Shown in pieces: positions 46,090 through 55,859 of a stretch of DNA of 64,000 bases. Position numbers and translations under genes: made by a program. Positions within the stretch are counted from its first letter, which is position 1, and each line of letters begins with the position of its first letter. The DNA comes from Chrysemys picta bellii. Its lineage: Eukaryota > Chordata > Testudines > Emydidae. The notes under the pieces are model-generated. The model saw only the letters and a list, made by a program, of their open reading frames with translations, was not told where the DNA came from and did not search any database. The DNA is taken from NCBI RefSeq assembly GCF_011386835.1, contig NC_088791.1:128688943-128752942 (forward strand), given 5' to 3'.

Positions 46090-47437
46090 GTCCAAAGTCT
46101 TTGCTTTCCTGAAACTGGAGAAAGGAGACATATAATGTTGCCAGCTATTGACTAAATATATCTGTTGTCTGTGCCATTCAAGATGCTAGAGTGTCTTATT
46201 TTTCAGACATCTTCCCAGAAGTGGAGTGAATACTCAGCATGAAGCAAGCAGACTTTCAGAAAGGTTGGAGCAGATCAAGTGCTGGCTTTGAAAACATTCA
46301 TCAAAAAAGATTTTTTTTAGAAAAATCTGAAGCTGGGAGCTCTATTTCTGGACCTGACAGCATAATACGATATGGTCTGGCACATGGAGTGCTTAGTCAC
46401 ATTGTCAAAAGCACTCCCAGCATAGGTAGCCAAAGTTGTTGACCTTCTCCTCCACAACAGACATTTTGGAATGCACATGGGCGACAGAGTTAGCGCATGG
46501 AAAAGGCAAACCAGCCGTCTACTGCAAGACTCTGTGCTGGCTCAGATGCTTTTCAGCTTGTACACAAATTACCTGATGCTCATCCAGTGGTGCTAGTTCA
46601 CATACGCAAATGACATTTGCTTAAGCATCCAAGCACGGCCATTCCCAGAACTTGAAGACACCCTAAATGCTGACTTGATTAAGATGGCTGAATAGTGTAG
46701 TCAGTGGCATTTACAACCAAGCCTGACCAAGACAGTTTTGAGTGTGTTCTATCTTTACAATGCCAGAGCACACCAAGAACAGAATTTCTTTCTCAATGGA
46801 CATCTCTTGAAACATGAATCCCACCCAGTCTACCTTGGAGTAACCCTAGATAGATCTCTCACACATTTAAACCACCTGAAGAAAACTATGGCTAAGGTGA
46901 GGTGTGTAATAACCTTCTAAGCAAATTGGCTGGCACTTCCGGGGGAGCAAAAGTTCAAAGTCTCCAGTCATCCCGTTTAGCCCTCTGTTACTCTGCAGCA
47001 GAATACTGTGCTGTGGTCTGGCTCCTTTCATCTCGCGTCAAATTGATTGACACACAACTAAACTCAACAATGTGCACCATAAATGGTATGATTCAACTCA
47101 CACAATGGGTCTCTGTGTTATGCAATATCACTCCTCCACACATCTGCCTTAAGGTTGCTAGAGCCAGAATGGTTGAGAGGATCAGGGAAAACTTGAGCCT
47201 ACCACTATACACAGACCTTTTCCACCACCCAAGTGCACGCTTTCCGTTGAGGCACATGTTGTGAGCCCACTTGCCCTGCCCACATTTCTCTGCAACGTCC
47301 ATGTGGCATGAAGAATGGTCTGCAGCTGACATCCAAAACCAGGCTCATATAACTGACCCAGTTACCTATGTACCCAGCTTTGATTTGCCATGCCGCTCAT
47401 GGGCCCTAAACTGATTTTGAATGAGCCAAGCACAATG
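46090..47437 (+). pseudogene. LINE reverse transcriptase (5' portion, left of an LTR)
   Basis: Decayed non-LTR retrotransposon ORF. RT blocks in order: SVPFKMLECLI (about 46180), a relic of FRKG-x-S with DQVL (about 46270), LGALFLDLTA (about 46330), a decayed QGSVLAQ-like box (about 46535), FTYANDICLS, where the usual YADD reads YAND (about 46600), then HPVYLGVTLDRSLTH (about 46830) and LCYSAAEYCAVVW (about 46990). Several stops and shifts. The LTR at 47438-48384 interrupts it; the C-terminus resumes at 48385. The clade is unclear: a Jockey/RTE/L2-like group. Confidence 0.8.
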
Positions 47438-48384
47438 TGTAGTAGTAGGATTTTATGTTTGTATTAATATAATTTAGAATAAAGGATAAAGAATAATAAT
47501 GTAGCATGTATTAAATGTATTGGTGTATGATTTGATCATATCCTGCCAGCCACCCTTTTTAAATAACAGAAAAGAATGGCCTAATGGGCCATTGGTAAAG
47601 ATACATCAGCCAGAATCTGTGTCTGGACTGATTTCAAGGCAGTGACAGACCTTTAAGGGTCACCACTTTGTTGTAGGTTTAGCATTTTAAAATAAGTAAA
47701 AGAATGCAATGATTGTCTTTCTTTTGCATTGCAATGTAATGTTCCTATTCAAAATGTTCTGTGTAAATTAATTCTGTTTTGTGTGTAAATAAGAAATGTA
47801 TGTGTTAAAAAATAAGTGTAAAGGCCATCGCTAAACCAAATGTCCAAAAAACAAACAAACAAACAAACAAACAAACAAACAAACACGCAAGGGTGCCAGA
47901 AGGCTGCAACACGCTCCTACTAAAATGTCAAAAAAGGGCAAATTAACAACTCTAAAAGTAAAACAGGCACCTATCAATGGGGACAAGATAGCTGTAATAA
48001 AAAATAAAAAAACAACTAAAAAACCCAGCACTCATCAAACAACAATTAATTACAGCATAACGGAGCAAAACTCATTGGTCCCAATGAAAAAAAATCACTA
48101 TATAAACAGGGTGCTTTGCCATGAAATTTTGGGTTCGTCCTGCCAAGACTTCCCCGGAGCATCATGTAGCGACCAACGGAACCTGGCTCCTCCCTACCGG
48201 TGATCAACCTAGCTGGCCACTAGGTTGATCCGGACTGGTAACTATAACTTCAACTGGTGAAACAGTATGCATGGTGTGTGTATGTGTAACTAAAAAGCAT
48301 ATGCTAACTGCTGTATTCTCAAAAAATGCAGCGTATTCCCTTCTCCCCTATAAAAAATCTCGTGTGCTCTCTATAAGCGTAACA
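47438..48384 (+). mobile_element. Solo LTR (947 bp) inserted in a LINE
   Basis: Begins TGTAGTAGTAGG, ends AGCGTAACA (TG...CA), with a perfect 4-bp duplication AATG (47434-47437 and 48385-48388). A TATA-like CACTATATAAACAGGG lies near 48098, giving plus orientation. It contains an (AAAC)n run at 47846-47886. The LINE coding frame is restored when this segment and one AATG are skipped, which confirms the boundaries. No viral genes. Confidence 0.85.
47846..47886. repeat. (AAAC)n microsatellite
   Basis: About ten perfect units, inside the LTR. Confidence 0.95.
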
Positions 48385-48572
48385 AATGTGCAGCCAGTCT
48401 TCACACCTGGGGCCAATGAGTACCCCCCCATGCAGCTGTGGCCAAAGACAGACCATGTCACACATCACTGACAACTGCCCTCTGACCAGATTTGATAGTA
48501 GTCTGAGAACTCTGTACATCTCTGATGAGGCTACCGCAAATCAGCTTGGCAAGCTCTGGATCTGAGAAGAAG
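48385..48572 (+). pseudogene. LINE C-terminal fragment (right of the LTR)
   Basis: Continues the frame left at 47437 through SLHTWG, then, after a frameshift near 48425, C-S-C-G-x8-H-x5-C-P, the CCHC-like motif found at the C-terminus of many LINE ORF2 proteins, and ends near 48565 with a stop. Confidence 0.75.
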
Positions 48573-48879
48573 ATCGGTAACTAGAGAAAGAGAGAGGAAA
48601 GGTGATAAAGTTCAAATAATAGAGATTTTTAACTGATTCCAAACTAAGATTACTGAAAATATGCTTCATTATGGCCCTTCTATTCTTCTTTTGTAATAAT
48701 TGTATATCTCTCTCTGATTCATTGTTAGTATTTTTCCCCCCATCATCTTCCTTCTCTTATTCTACATTAATGCTTCTCTGACAAGGCAACAAAAAGTGAA
48801 AATAGCAAAAAAAAAAAAATTCATTACAGTGGGATTACAAATCAATGGGGTTACAAATCAATGGGAGTTAGGCCCATAA

Positions 48880-49165
48880 ATCACTTAGGCCCAGATTGTT
48901 AATGGTATTTAGGTGCCTAAATCCCACTGAAATCAATGGGAGTTAGGCACCTAATTAAATGCTTTTGAGGATCTGGGCTTTAGGCACTTTTGAAAATTGG
49001 AAAATTTTATCCTAAATCCTAAGTACCTAAGTGATTTAAGTGCCTAAATCCCATTTCAAGTCAATGGATTTAGGCCCATATCCACTTTAGGTGCTTAACT
49101 CCAATTTATTTATGGGAGTTTGGTGTGTAAATACCTTTGAGGAATTGGGTCTTAGACACTTTGGA
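48880..49165. repeat. TTAGGCACCTAA inverted/tandem repeat
   Basis: Alternating direct and inverted copies of TTTAGGTGCCTAAATCCCA and GGGAGTTAGGCACCTAA separated by TGAAATCAATGG. A related piece lies at 59262-59350. Confidence 0.6.
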
Positions 49166-49354
49166 AAATGTTACCCATAGTGCTAGGCAGCCCATTTTCT
49201 GGGTTTCTTTCCCTTTCTATTGATTCTGGTATGTGTGCTGTGGCTGTGAGCCCCGCAGTGGTCTCTGATATGAAATGGCCTAGCAGTATCTTGAGGTTGG
49301 CAGTGGGGAGCATAGAGGCCATCAGATGCATGAATGATTTTTTTTTCCATTTGA

Positions 49355-49545
49355 GATGGAGGCTGGTAATAATACTTTGCCCCTTCCAGCCAAGGATCTC
49401 AATGCGCTTTTGAAATATTATTGAATTTAGTCTTGTGAAGCCACTGTGAAGTAGAGAAGTAGAATCCCTATTTTATAGATGGGGAAATGGGATGAAAAGA
49501 CTTGCTCAAGGTCACATAGCAAATCAGTGGCAGAGCTAGTGTGTG
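49355..49545. repeat. MIR/CORE-SINE-type remnant
   Basis: CCCTATTTTATAGATGGGGA then ACTTGCTCAAGGTCACATAG and AAATCAGTGGCAGAGCTAG. Confidence 0.75.
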
Positions 49546-49685
49546 CACATGCATGCGGGTATTCATTAGCCTGTAGCTTAAAGCACAGAGGAGCCAACCC
49601 TCAAACTTTCAACAGTCATTTTAGTTGGCATTATACATCCTATAACAAACTTTTTTTTCTGTTCTGTCCCACCCCACTCAGAATT

Positions 49686-49750
49686 GTATAGAATCATAGG
49701 ACTGGAAGGGACCTCGAGAGGTCATCTACTCTAGTCCCCTGAATGACTCC
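49686..49750 (-). repeat. SINE/CR1 3' tail
   Basis: AGAATCATAGGACTGGAAGG then GACCTCGAGAGGTCATCTAC, the reverse of the turtle CR1/SINE tail. Confidence 0.7.
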
Positions 49751-51095
49751 ATCCTACTCATCTTTCAGGTAGCATTTATAGTAATAATTTGTGCTTTGCT
49801 ATTCTGCTACGTGACCTTGGACAAGTCATTTCACTTTTCTATGTCTAAGTTCCCCCACCTGTAAAATGGAGGTATTGATACTTTCCTTCTTCTGTAAAGC
49901 ACTTTGAAATCTACACATGACCAGTGCTTTACAATAGCCAAATACATTTCTATCTGTAACAGATGACACCTTTTGAACAGCTTCCCTCCCCTTATTCTTT
50001 CCCATTGTTATTTTCTGCTTCCTCTTTTCCCATTCCACTTTTCTCCTCTCCCTTTCTCCTCCTCTTCTCCCCCCAACTCCAGGCCATTCAGACGCCATAC
50101 AGCCATTTAAGAAATCTATCTGATCTTTTGACCTCTTTTCCTTCCCTATCATTTGATTCTGTTTCCTCAACCCTGCTCCCTCCATAACCACGGATACCAA
50201 TAATTACTTCATCTCCAGTCTTTTCTGAATTTGCCTTTCCACTCCTCTCCTTAGAAATTCACCCTCAGCACTAATGCTTTCTAGAAACAGCCCTAGGCTA
50301 TTTCTAACCGTCCCACTCTCAAAGTGCTTGGGATATTAGCCTTCTTTCCTCACCCAGCAAGGAAGCTGCAATGTGTAGTGGTTTGAGGAGCCGACTGGGA
50401 GCCAGGAGCTCCTGAATTCTAATGTAAGCTCTGCCATTGACTCACAGCATGGTCACTGTTTTCCCAGCTTTAAAATGGGAGTAGTTATTCACCTACCTCA
50501 CAGAGGTGTTGTAAACATTTAATTACCGCTTGTAAAGGCGCCATCTCAGAGTTAAATATTATTTCTTCATTTCTCACACGGCAGTTTTGACCATTTAAAA
50601 AAAATCTAGGTTTAGCTTTGGCCACAGCCTAGGCAAATCTGTCCTCCATATTGCTGATGCCTTCCCTCTTTCTGCTCATGAAGGTTCCTTCTCCCTTTCT
50701 TTTATCACAGTGCAGCCTTCCATGCTGTGGGCCACTCTAGAACACAATTTTATCCAGGAATCTCTGGTTCCCACCTATCAAAGTTATGCTTCTGTCAGAC
50801 TGTTCCAGCCCCCATTCCCTCTATCTGTTGATGGTGCCTCCTCTGAACCAAGACTCCTCCTCTTTGCAGTCCTAGAAGGGGCGTCCCTTGATTTTCCACT
50901 CTTGATTATCTACTTCTTCCCGCTCCATTGTTTTAGTTCTACCTTTAACTTCTGTTACCGTCACTCAGCTGTGTGTTTGTTTCATTTGTTTGCTTAATAA
51001 CTCTTTTCTGTCCACCCTCGTGGCCTGTCTCGTCTAGCTCAGCTTAAGTCTTAAACAACTTCCTTTAGGTAAGTGCCACAAAAATCTATCTAAGT
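49751..51095. other. Unassigned stretch
   Basis: Pyrimidine-rich around 49980-50190. No recognisable gene or transposon. Confidence 0.4.
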
Positions 51096-51235
51096 CCAAA
51101 GTTCTCAACCTGGAAGTTGCAAACAGGTGCCTGGTGGTCATGCTACATTGTCCCTTCGTGTATTCCTAAATGGAAGCAGGGGATCTCAGCTAGCTGGGTT
51201 GGGTCTCCCAGTATGGAAAAGGTTGAGAACTACTG
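51096..51235. mobile_element. 140-bp hAT-like MITE
   Basis: Ends CAAAGTTCTCAACCTGG and AAGGTTGAGAACTACTG. No clean target duplication. Confidence 0.5.
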
Positions 51236-51978
51236 GTCCTACCCCATCTCAACTAAGGGTATGTCTACACTATGAAATTAGGTCGAATTTATAGAAGTCG
51301 ATTTTAGGAAGCGATTTTATACAGTCGATTATGTGTGTCCCCACTAAGCGCATTAAGTCGGCGGAGTGCGTCCACAGTACTGTGGCTAGCATCGACTTTC
51401 GGAGCGTTGCACTGTAGGTAGCTATCCCACAGTTCCCGCAGTCTCCACTGCCCATTGGAATTCTGGGTTGATATCCCAATGCCTGATGGGGCAAAAACAT
51501 TGTCGCGGTTGGTTTTGGGTACATGTCGTCAGTCGCCCCTTCCTCCGTGAAAGCAATGGCAGACAATCGTTTTGCGCCTTTTTTCCGTGAAGACGCCATA
51601 CCATGGCAAGCGTGCAGCCTGCTCAGCTCAGCTCACCAACACCACTGCTGTTGTGTCCTGGGCGTTGCTGTCAGCAGACGGTGCAGTAGGACGGCTAACT
51701 GTCGTCACACACTGTTTCTGCTGCAACTCTGCTCTTGTCTCAATAGCGAATTTCTCCATGTTGTCTGTCATGTACTCCCGGGTACGTGTGTTCTTCCTCG
51801 GGAAATGTGCGCGGTGCTAACCGTCGTCCTCCACCACTTCCACTGCAACTCTGCTCTCCTGCTGCCATGAATCCACCTCGCAGGTCCTCTCGTCGTTCTG
51901 TATAAATATCTATTCTCGTGGCATCCGTTGTCATCCACCGCTTTCACTGCAACTCTGCTCTCCTGCAGATGCCATACC

Positions 51979-53245
51979 ATGGCAAGCATGGAGCCCGCTC
52001 AGCTCACCACTGCTGTCGTGAGCATTGTAAACACCTTGCGCATTATCCTGCAGTATGTGCAGAACCTGCAAAAGCAGGTGAGGAGGTGACAACAGCATGA
52101 TCATGATAGTGATGAGGACATGGACACAGACTTCTCTTAAAGCATGGGCCCTGGCAATTTGGACATCATTGTAGTAATGGGGCAGGTTCCTGCTATGAAA
52201 CACCGATTCTGGGCCCGGGAAACAAGCACAGACTGGAGGGACCGCATAGTGTTGCTGGTCTGGGATGATTCCCAGTGGCTGCGAAACTTTTGCATGCATA
52301 AGGGCACTTTCATGGAACTTTGTGACTTGCTTTCCTCTACCCTGAAGCGCAAGAATACCAAGATCATAGCAGCCCTCAGGGTTGAGAAGCGAGTAGCCAT
52401 AGCCCTCTGGAAGCCTGCAATGCCAGACAGCTACCGGTCAGTCGGGAATCAATTTGGAGTGGGCAAATCTACTGTGGGGGCTGCTGTGATCCAAGTAGCC
52501 AAAGCAATCACTGAGCAGCTGCTATCAAGGGTAGTGACTCTGGGAAATGTGCAGGTCATAGTGGATGGCTTTGCTGCAATGGGGTTCCCTAACTGTGGTG
52601 GGGCGATAGATGGAACACATATCCCTATCTTGGCACCGGACTACCTTGGCAGCCAGTACATAAACCGCAAGGGGTACTTTTCAATGGTGCTGCAAGCACT
52701 GGTGGCTCACAAGGGATGTTTCACCAACATCGACGTGGGATGGCCAGAAAAGGTCCATGACACTTGCATTTTCAGGAACTCTGGTTTGTTTGAACAGCTG
52801 CAGGAAGGAACTTACTTCCCAGACCAGAAAATTGCCTATAGTTATCCTTGGGGACCCAGCCTATCCCTTGCTCCCATGGCTCATGAAGCCATACACAGGC
52901 ACCCTGGACAGTAGTAAGGAGCAGTTCAACTATAGGCTGAGCAAGTGCAGAATGGTGGTAGAATGTGCATTTAAACGTTTAAAAGCTCGCTGGCGCAGTT
53001 TACTGACTAGGTTAGACCTCAGTGAAACCAATATTCCCATTGTTATTGCTGCTTGCTGTGTGCTCCACAATATCTGTGAGAGTAAGGGGGAGATGTTTAT
53101 GGCAGGGTGGGAGGTTGAGGCAAATTGTCTGGCGGCTGATTACACGCAACCAGACACCAGGGTGGTTAGAAGAGCACAGCAGGGCGCCTTGCGCATCAGA
53201 GAAGCTTTGAAAACCAGTTTCATGACAGTCCAGGCTACGGGGTGA
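51979..53245 (+). pseudogene. HARBI1-like transposase of Harbinger 2 (lightly broken)
   Basis: The probable original start is the ATG at 51979 (MASMEPAQLTTAVVSIVNTL). In the same frame are two stops, TGA at 52087-52089 and TAA at 52138-52140. Both look like C-to-T changes of CGA and CAA codons (inference from family). The frame is then open through RRFW-like HRFWARETSTDW, QFGVGKSTVG, GAIDGTHI (D codon 52609-52611), NIDVGWP, VHD and FPDQKI, and shifts by one base near 52835. The second frame holds GDPAYPLLPWLMKPY and VVECAFKRLKARW (glutamate codon 52961-52963), then LHNICESKGE, and ends at 53245. The aspartate motifs and the catalytic glutamate are all present, unlike in element 1. Poly(A) signal at 53348-53353. 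Confidence 0.9.
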
Positions 53246-53347
53246 CAGTTCTCTTTGTTTCTCCTTGAGGAAAACCCGCCCCCTTGGTTGACTCTACTTC
53301 CCTGTAAGCCAACCGACCTCCCCCTTTCGATCGTTGCTTTCAGAGGC

Positions 53348-53387
53348 AATAAAGTAATTATTGTTTCAAAATCATGCATTCTTTATT
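53348..53387. terminator. Convergent poly(A) signals, Harbinger 2
   Basis: AATAAA on plus at 53348-53353 (transposase) and on minus at 53387-53382 (Myb-like gene), 28 bp of intervening sequence. Confidence 0.7.
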
Positions 53388-54394
53388 AATTCATCACACA
53401 AATAGGGGGGAAACTCGCAAGGTAGCCCGGGAGGGGTGGGTGAGGAGGGAAGCACCGGGTGGGGTGGTGGAGGAGGGAAAGACAAGGCCACACTACAGTT
53501 CAAAACTTATTGAATGCCAGCCTTCTGTTGCTTGAGCAATCCTCTGGGGTGGAGTGGCTGGGTGCCCGTAGCCTCCTCTCCCCCCTCCCGCGTTCTTGGG
53601 CATCTGGGTGAGGAGGATATGGAACTTGGGGAGGATAGCAGGCAGTTATACAGGGGCTGCAGCGGCAGTCTGTGCTCCTGCTGTCTTTCCTGCAGCTCCA
53701 CCAGATGCCTAAGCATGTCAGTTTGCTCCCCAATTAGCCTCAGCATTGCATCCTGTCTCCTCTCAGCATGCTCCTCCCTCCTCTCATTGCGTTCATTTAA
53801 CGCTTTCCTGGACTCTGCCATTGTTTGCCTCCACGCATTCTGCTGAGCTCTTTCAGTGGGGGAGGACTGCATGAGCTCTGAGAACATGTCATCGTGAGTG
53901 CGTTTTTTTCGGCTTCTAATCTGCGCTAGCCTCTGGGACGGAGATAATAGGGGGAGCGTAGAAACATTTGCTGCTGCTGGAGGGAAAAAAAGGGAGAGTA
54001 GTATTTAAAAAGATACATTTTAGAGAATAAAGGGAAGACTATTTCACACTGAATCAAGTGATTCACATTACATAGCACATATGCTTTGGTACAAGGTTGC
54101 ATTTTACCTCTTATATTGAGTGCCTGCCGGTTTGGTGAGAGACATCACATACGCTCGGCTGGGCAATAGAATTTGGCTTGCCATGGTAAGGCAAAGGGTT
54201 TCGGCTTCTTCAACCTTCATAACATGTGGGAACGGTTTCAAACAGCAGCGCCCTCCTTTCCCATACCAAGCAAAGCCCATTGGGTTGGCCATTTAAAAGG
54301 AGGGGCTGTGGTTTTAGGGTGAATGTGCAGCACAATCCAACCCCTCCCGCCCGCCCAATTCTCTGGGATGATTGCTTCACCCCTGCCACCCCCA

Positions 54395-54525
54395 CCGCGT
54401 GGCTAGTATCAGGGAAGATCCCTGTCAGCCAAGCGTGAACAGCTCAGCATGAATGGGCCTCCCCCCACCGCATGGCTAACAGTGGGGATGATTTCTTTTC
54501 AGCCAAAGGCAAACAGCCCACCAGG
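54395..54525. repeat. Diverged ~60-bp tandem duplication inside Harbinger 2
   Basis: Two units, beginning CACCGCGTGGCTAGTATCAG and CACCGCATGGCTAACAGTGG, each with GTCAGCC/TTCAGCCAA and a C-AGC-ATGAA/C-AGGAA end. Confidence 0.6.
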
Positions 54526-54565
54526 AACGGGGCACCTCTGAATGTCCCCTTAAACAAATTTCAAT

Positions 54566-54864
54566 GAGGTCACCATGAATGATATCACTCTCCTGAGGCT
54601 AACACAGAGAGATAAAGAACGGATGTTGCTAGAATACCAACAAAGCCCGGGCCCATTCGCTGCAATGTTTTGTTCTGCAATGATTCCAGACTACTTGCTA
54701 CTGGCTTGGCGTGGTAAAGTGTCCTACCATGGAGTACAGAATAAGGCTGCCCTCCCAGAAACCTTCTGCAAAGGCTTTTAGAGTATCTCCAGGAGAGCTT
54801 CATGGAGATGTCCCTGGAGGATTTCCGCTCCATCCCCAGATACGTTAACAGACTTTTCCAGTAG
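54566..54864 (+). pseudogene. Unrecognised third ORF of Harbinger 2 (one frameshift)
   Basis: Counterpart of the ORF at 17932-17630 in Harbinger 1. It begins E-V-T-M (ATG at 54575 inside), runs to AAALPETFCKGF, suffers a one-base loss near 54780 (an apparent TAG), and continues in the next frame as EYLQESFMEMSLEDFRSI to a TAG stop at 54862-54864. Allowing that base it has 99 residues against 100 in element 1, with no alignment gap and about 35 identities. A variant poly(A) signal ATTAAA lies 47 bp past the stop (54911-54916). It sits antisense in the Myb-like intron, downstream of the transposase on the same strand. No domain was recognised. Independent conservation with few lesions suggests it once encoded a protein; a conserved RNA is the alternative. 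Confidence 0.6.
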
Positions 54865-55859
54865 CTATACTGGCTGCGAATGCATCCCAAGTCTTCAGGG
54901 CAAATTAATCATTAAACAGGCTTTCTTTTAAACCTTGTATTATATTTACAAAGGTACACTCACCAGAGGTGCCTTCTCCGGCTTCATGGTCCGGGACCCC
55001 ACCTTGGGGGGGTTGGGAGGGTATTGGCTCCAGGGTGATGAACAGTTCCTGGCTGCCGGGAAGAAGGGATTCTCCGCTTGCCTGCTGTGCACTATCCTCA
55101 ACCTCCTCCTCATCGTCATCTTCCTCATCCACAAAATCCTCATCCCTGTTGTGTGAGACTCCCCCCCTTGCAGGTGACCACGGACAGTGGTGGGGTAGTG
55201 GTAGGGACCCCCCCTAGAATTGCATGCAGCTCATCATAGAAGCGGCATGTATGGGGCTCTGACCCGGAGCGACCGTTTGCATCCTTTGTTTTTTGGTAGA
55301 CTTGCCTCAGCTCCTTAACTTTCATGTGGCACTGCTGTGTGTCCCTGTTGTAGCCTCTGTCCATCATGCCTTTGGAGATTTTGGCAAATATATTGACATT
55401 TCGTCTTTTGGAACGGAGTTCTGCCTGCAAGGATTCTTCTCCCCATATAGCAATCAGATCCGTTCGGTCCATGCTGGAGCTCTTTTGCGATTCTGGGACT
55501 CCGTGGTCACCTGTGCTGATGAGCTCGCCACGCTGGCCAAACAGGAAATGAAATTCAAAAGTTCCCAGGGCTTTTCCTGTCTATCTGGCCAGTGCATCTG
55601 AGTTGAGAGTGCTGTCCAGAGAAGTCACAATGGAGCACTCTGGGATAGCTCCCGGAGGCCAATACCGTCCACACTACCCCAAATTTGACCCAGCAAGGTC
55701 TATTTTAGCGCTAAACCCCTTGCCAGGGAGGAGTAGAGAAATCGATTTTAAGAGCCCTTTAAGTCGACAAAACAGGCTTGGTCGTGTGGACGGGTGCAAG
55801 GTTAAATCAACCTAATGCTGCTAAATTCAACCTAAACTTGTAGTGTAGACCAGGGCTTA

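Larger units (their letters stand above)
53507..55472 (-). pseudogene. Myb/SANT-like gene of Harbinger 2
   Basis: Two-exon gene convergent with the transposase. Exon 1 (55472-54964) starts MDRTDLIAIWGEESLQAEL and encodes the Myb/SANT-like (trihelix) domain with conserved W, then RGYNRDTQQCHMKVKELRQ and HTCRFYDELHAILGG. A one-base frameshift near 55140 leads to an acidic stretch (DEEDDDEEEVEDS). The exon ends at a donor GTGAGTG. Exon 2 (53976-53507) follows acceptor CCCTCCAG in matching phase and encodes QRLAQIRSRKKRTHDDM, a coiled-coil-like region rich in R, E and Q, and a proline/serine end. In Harbinger elements this protein binds the ends and assists the transposase. Only the frameshift looks disabling. 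The 987-bp intron holds the third ORF on the other strand. Confidence 0.82.
51254..55859 (+). mobile_element. PIF/Harbinger DNA transposon 2 (4.6 kb)
   Basis: Termini TAAGGGTATGTCTACACTA and, inverted, TAAGCCCTGGTCTACACTA are both 19 bases and share their inner half; subterminal sequence (AAATTAGGTCGAATTTA and its rough inverse) continues the match. Flanking triplets are AAC and GAC, so the target duplication is not clean. Contains a transposase gene (plus), a Myb/SANT-like gene (minus) and a third ORF (plus) with the same layout as element 1. All three carry disabling lesions, but fewer than in element 1. Confidence 0.88.
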
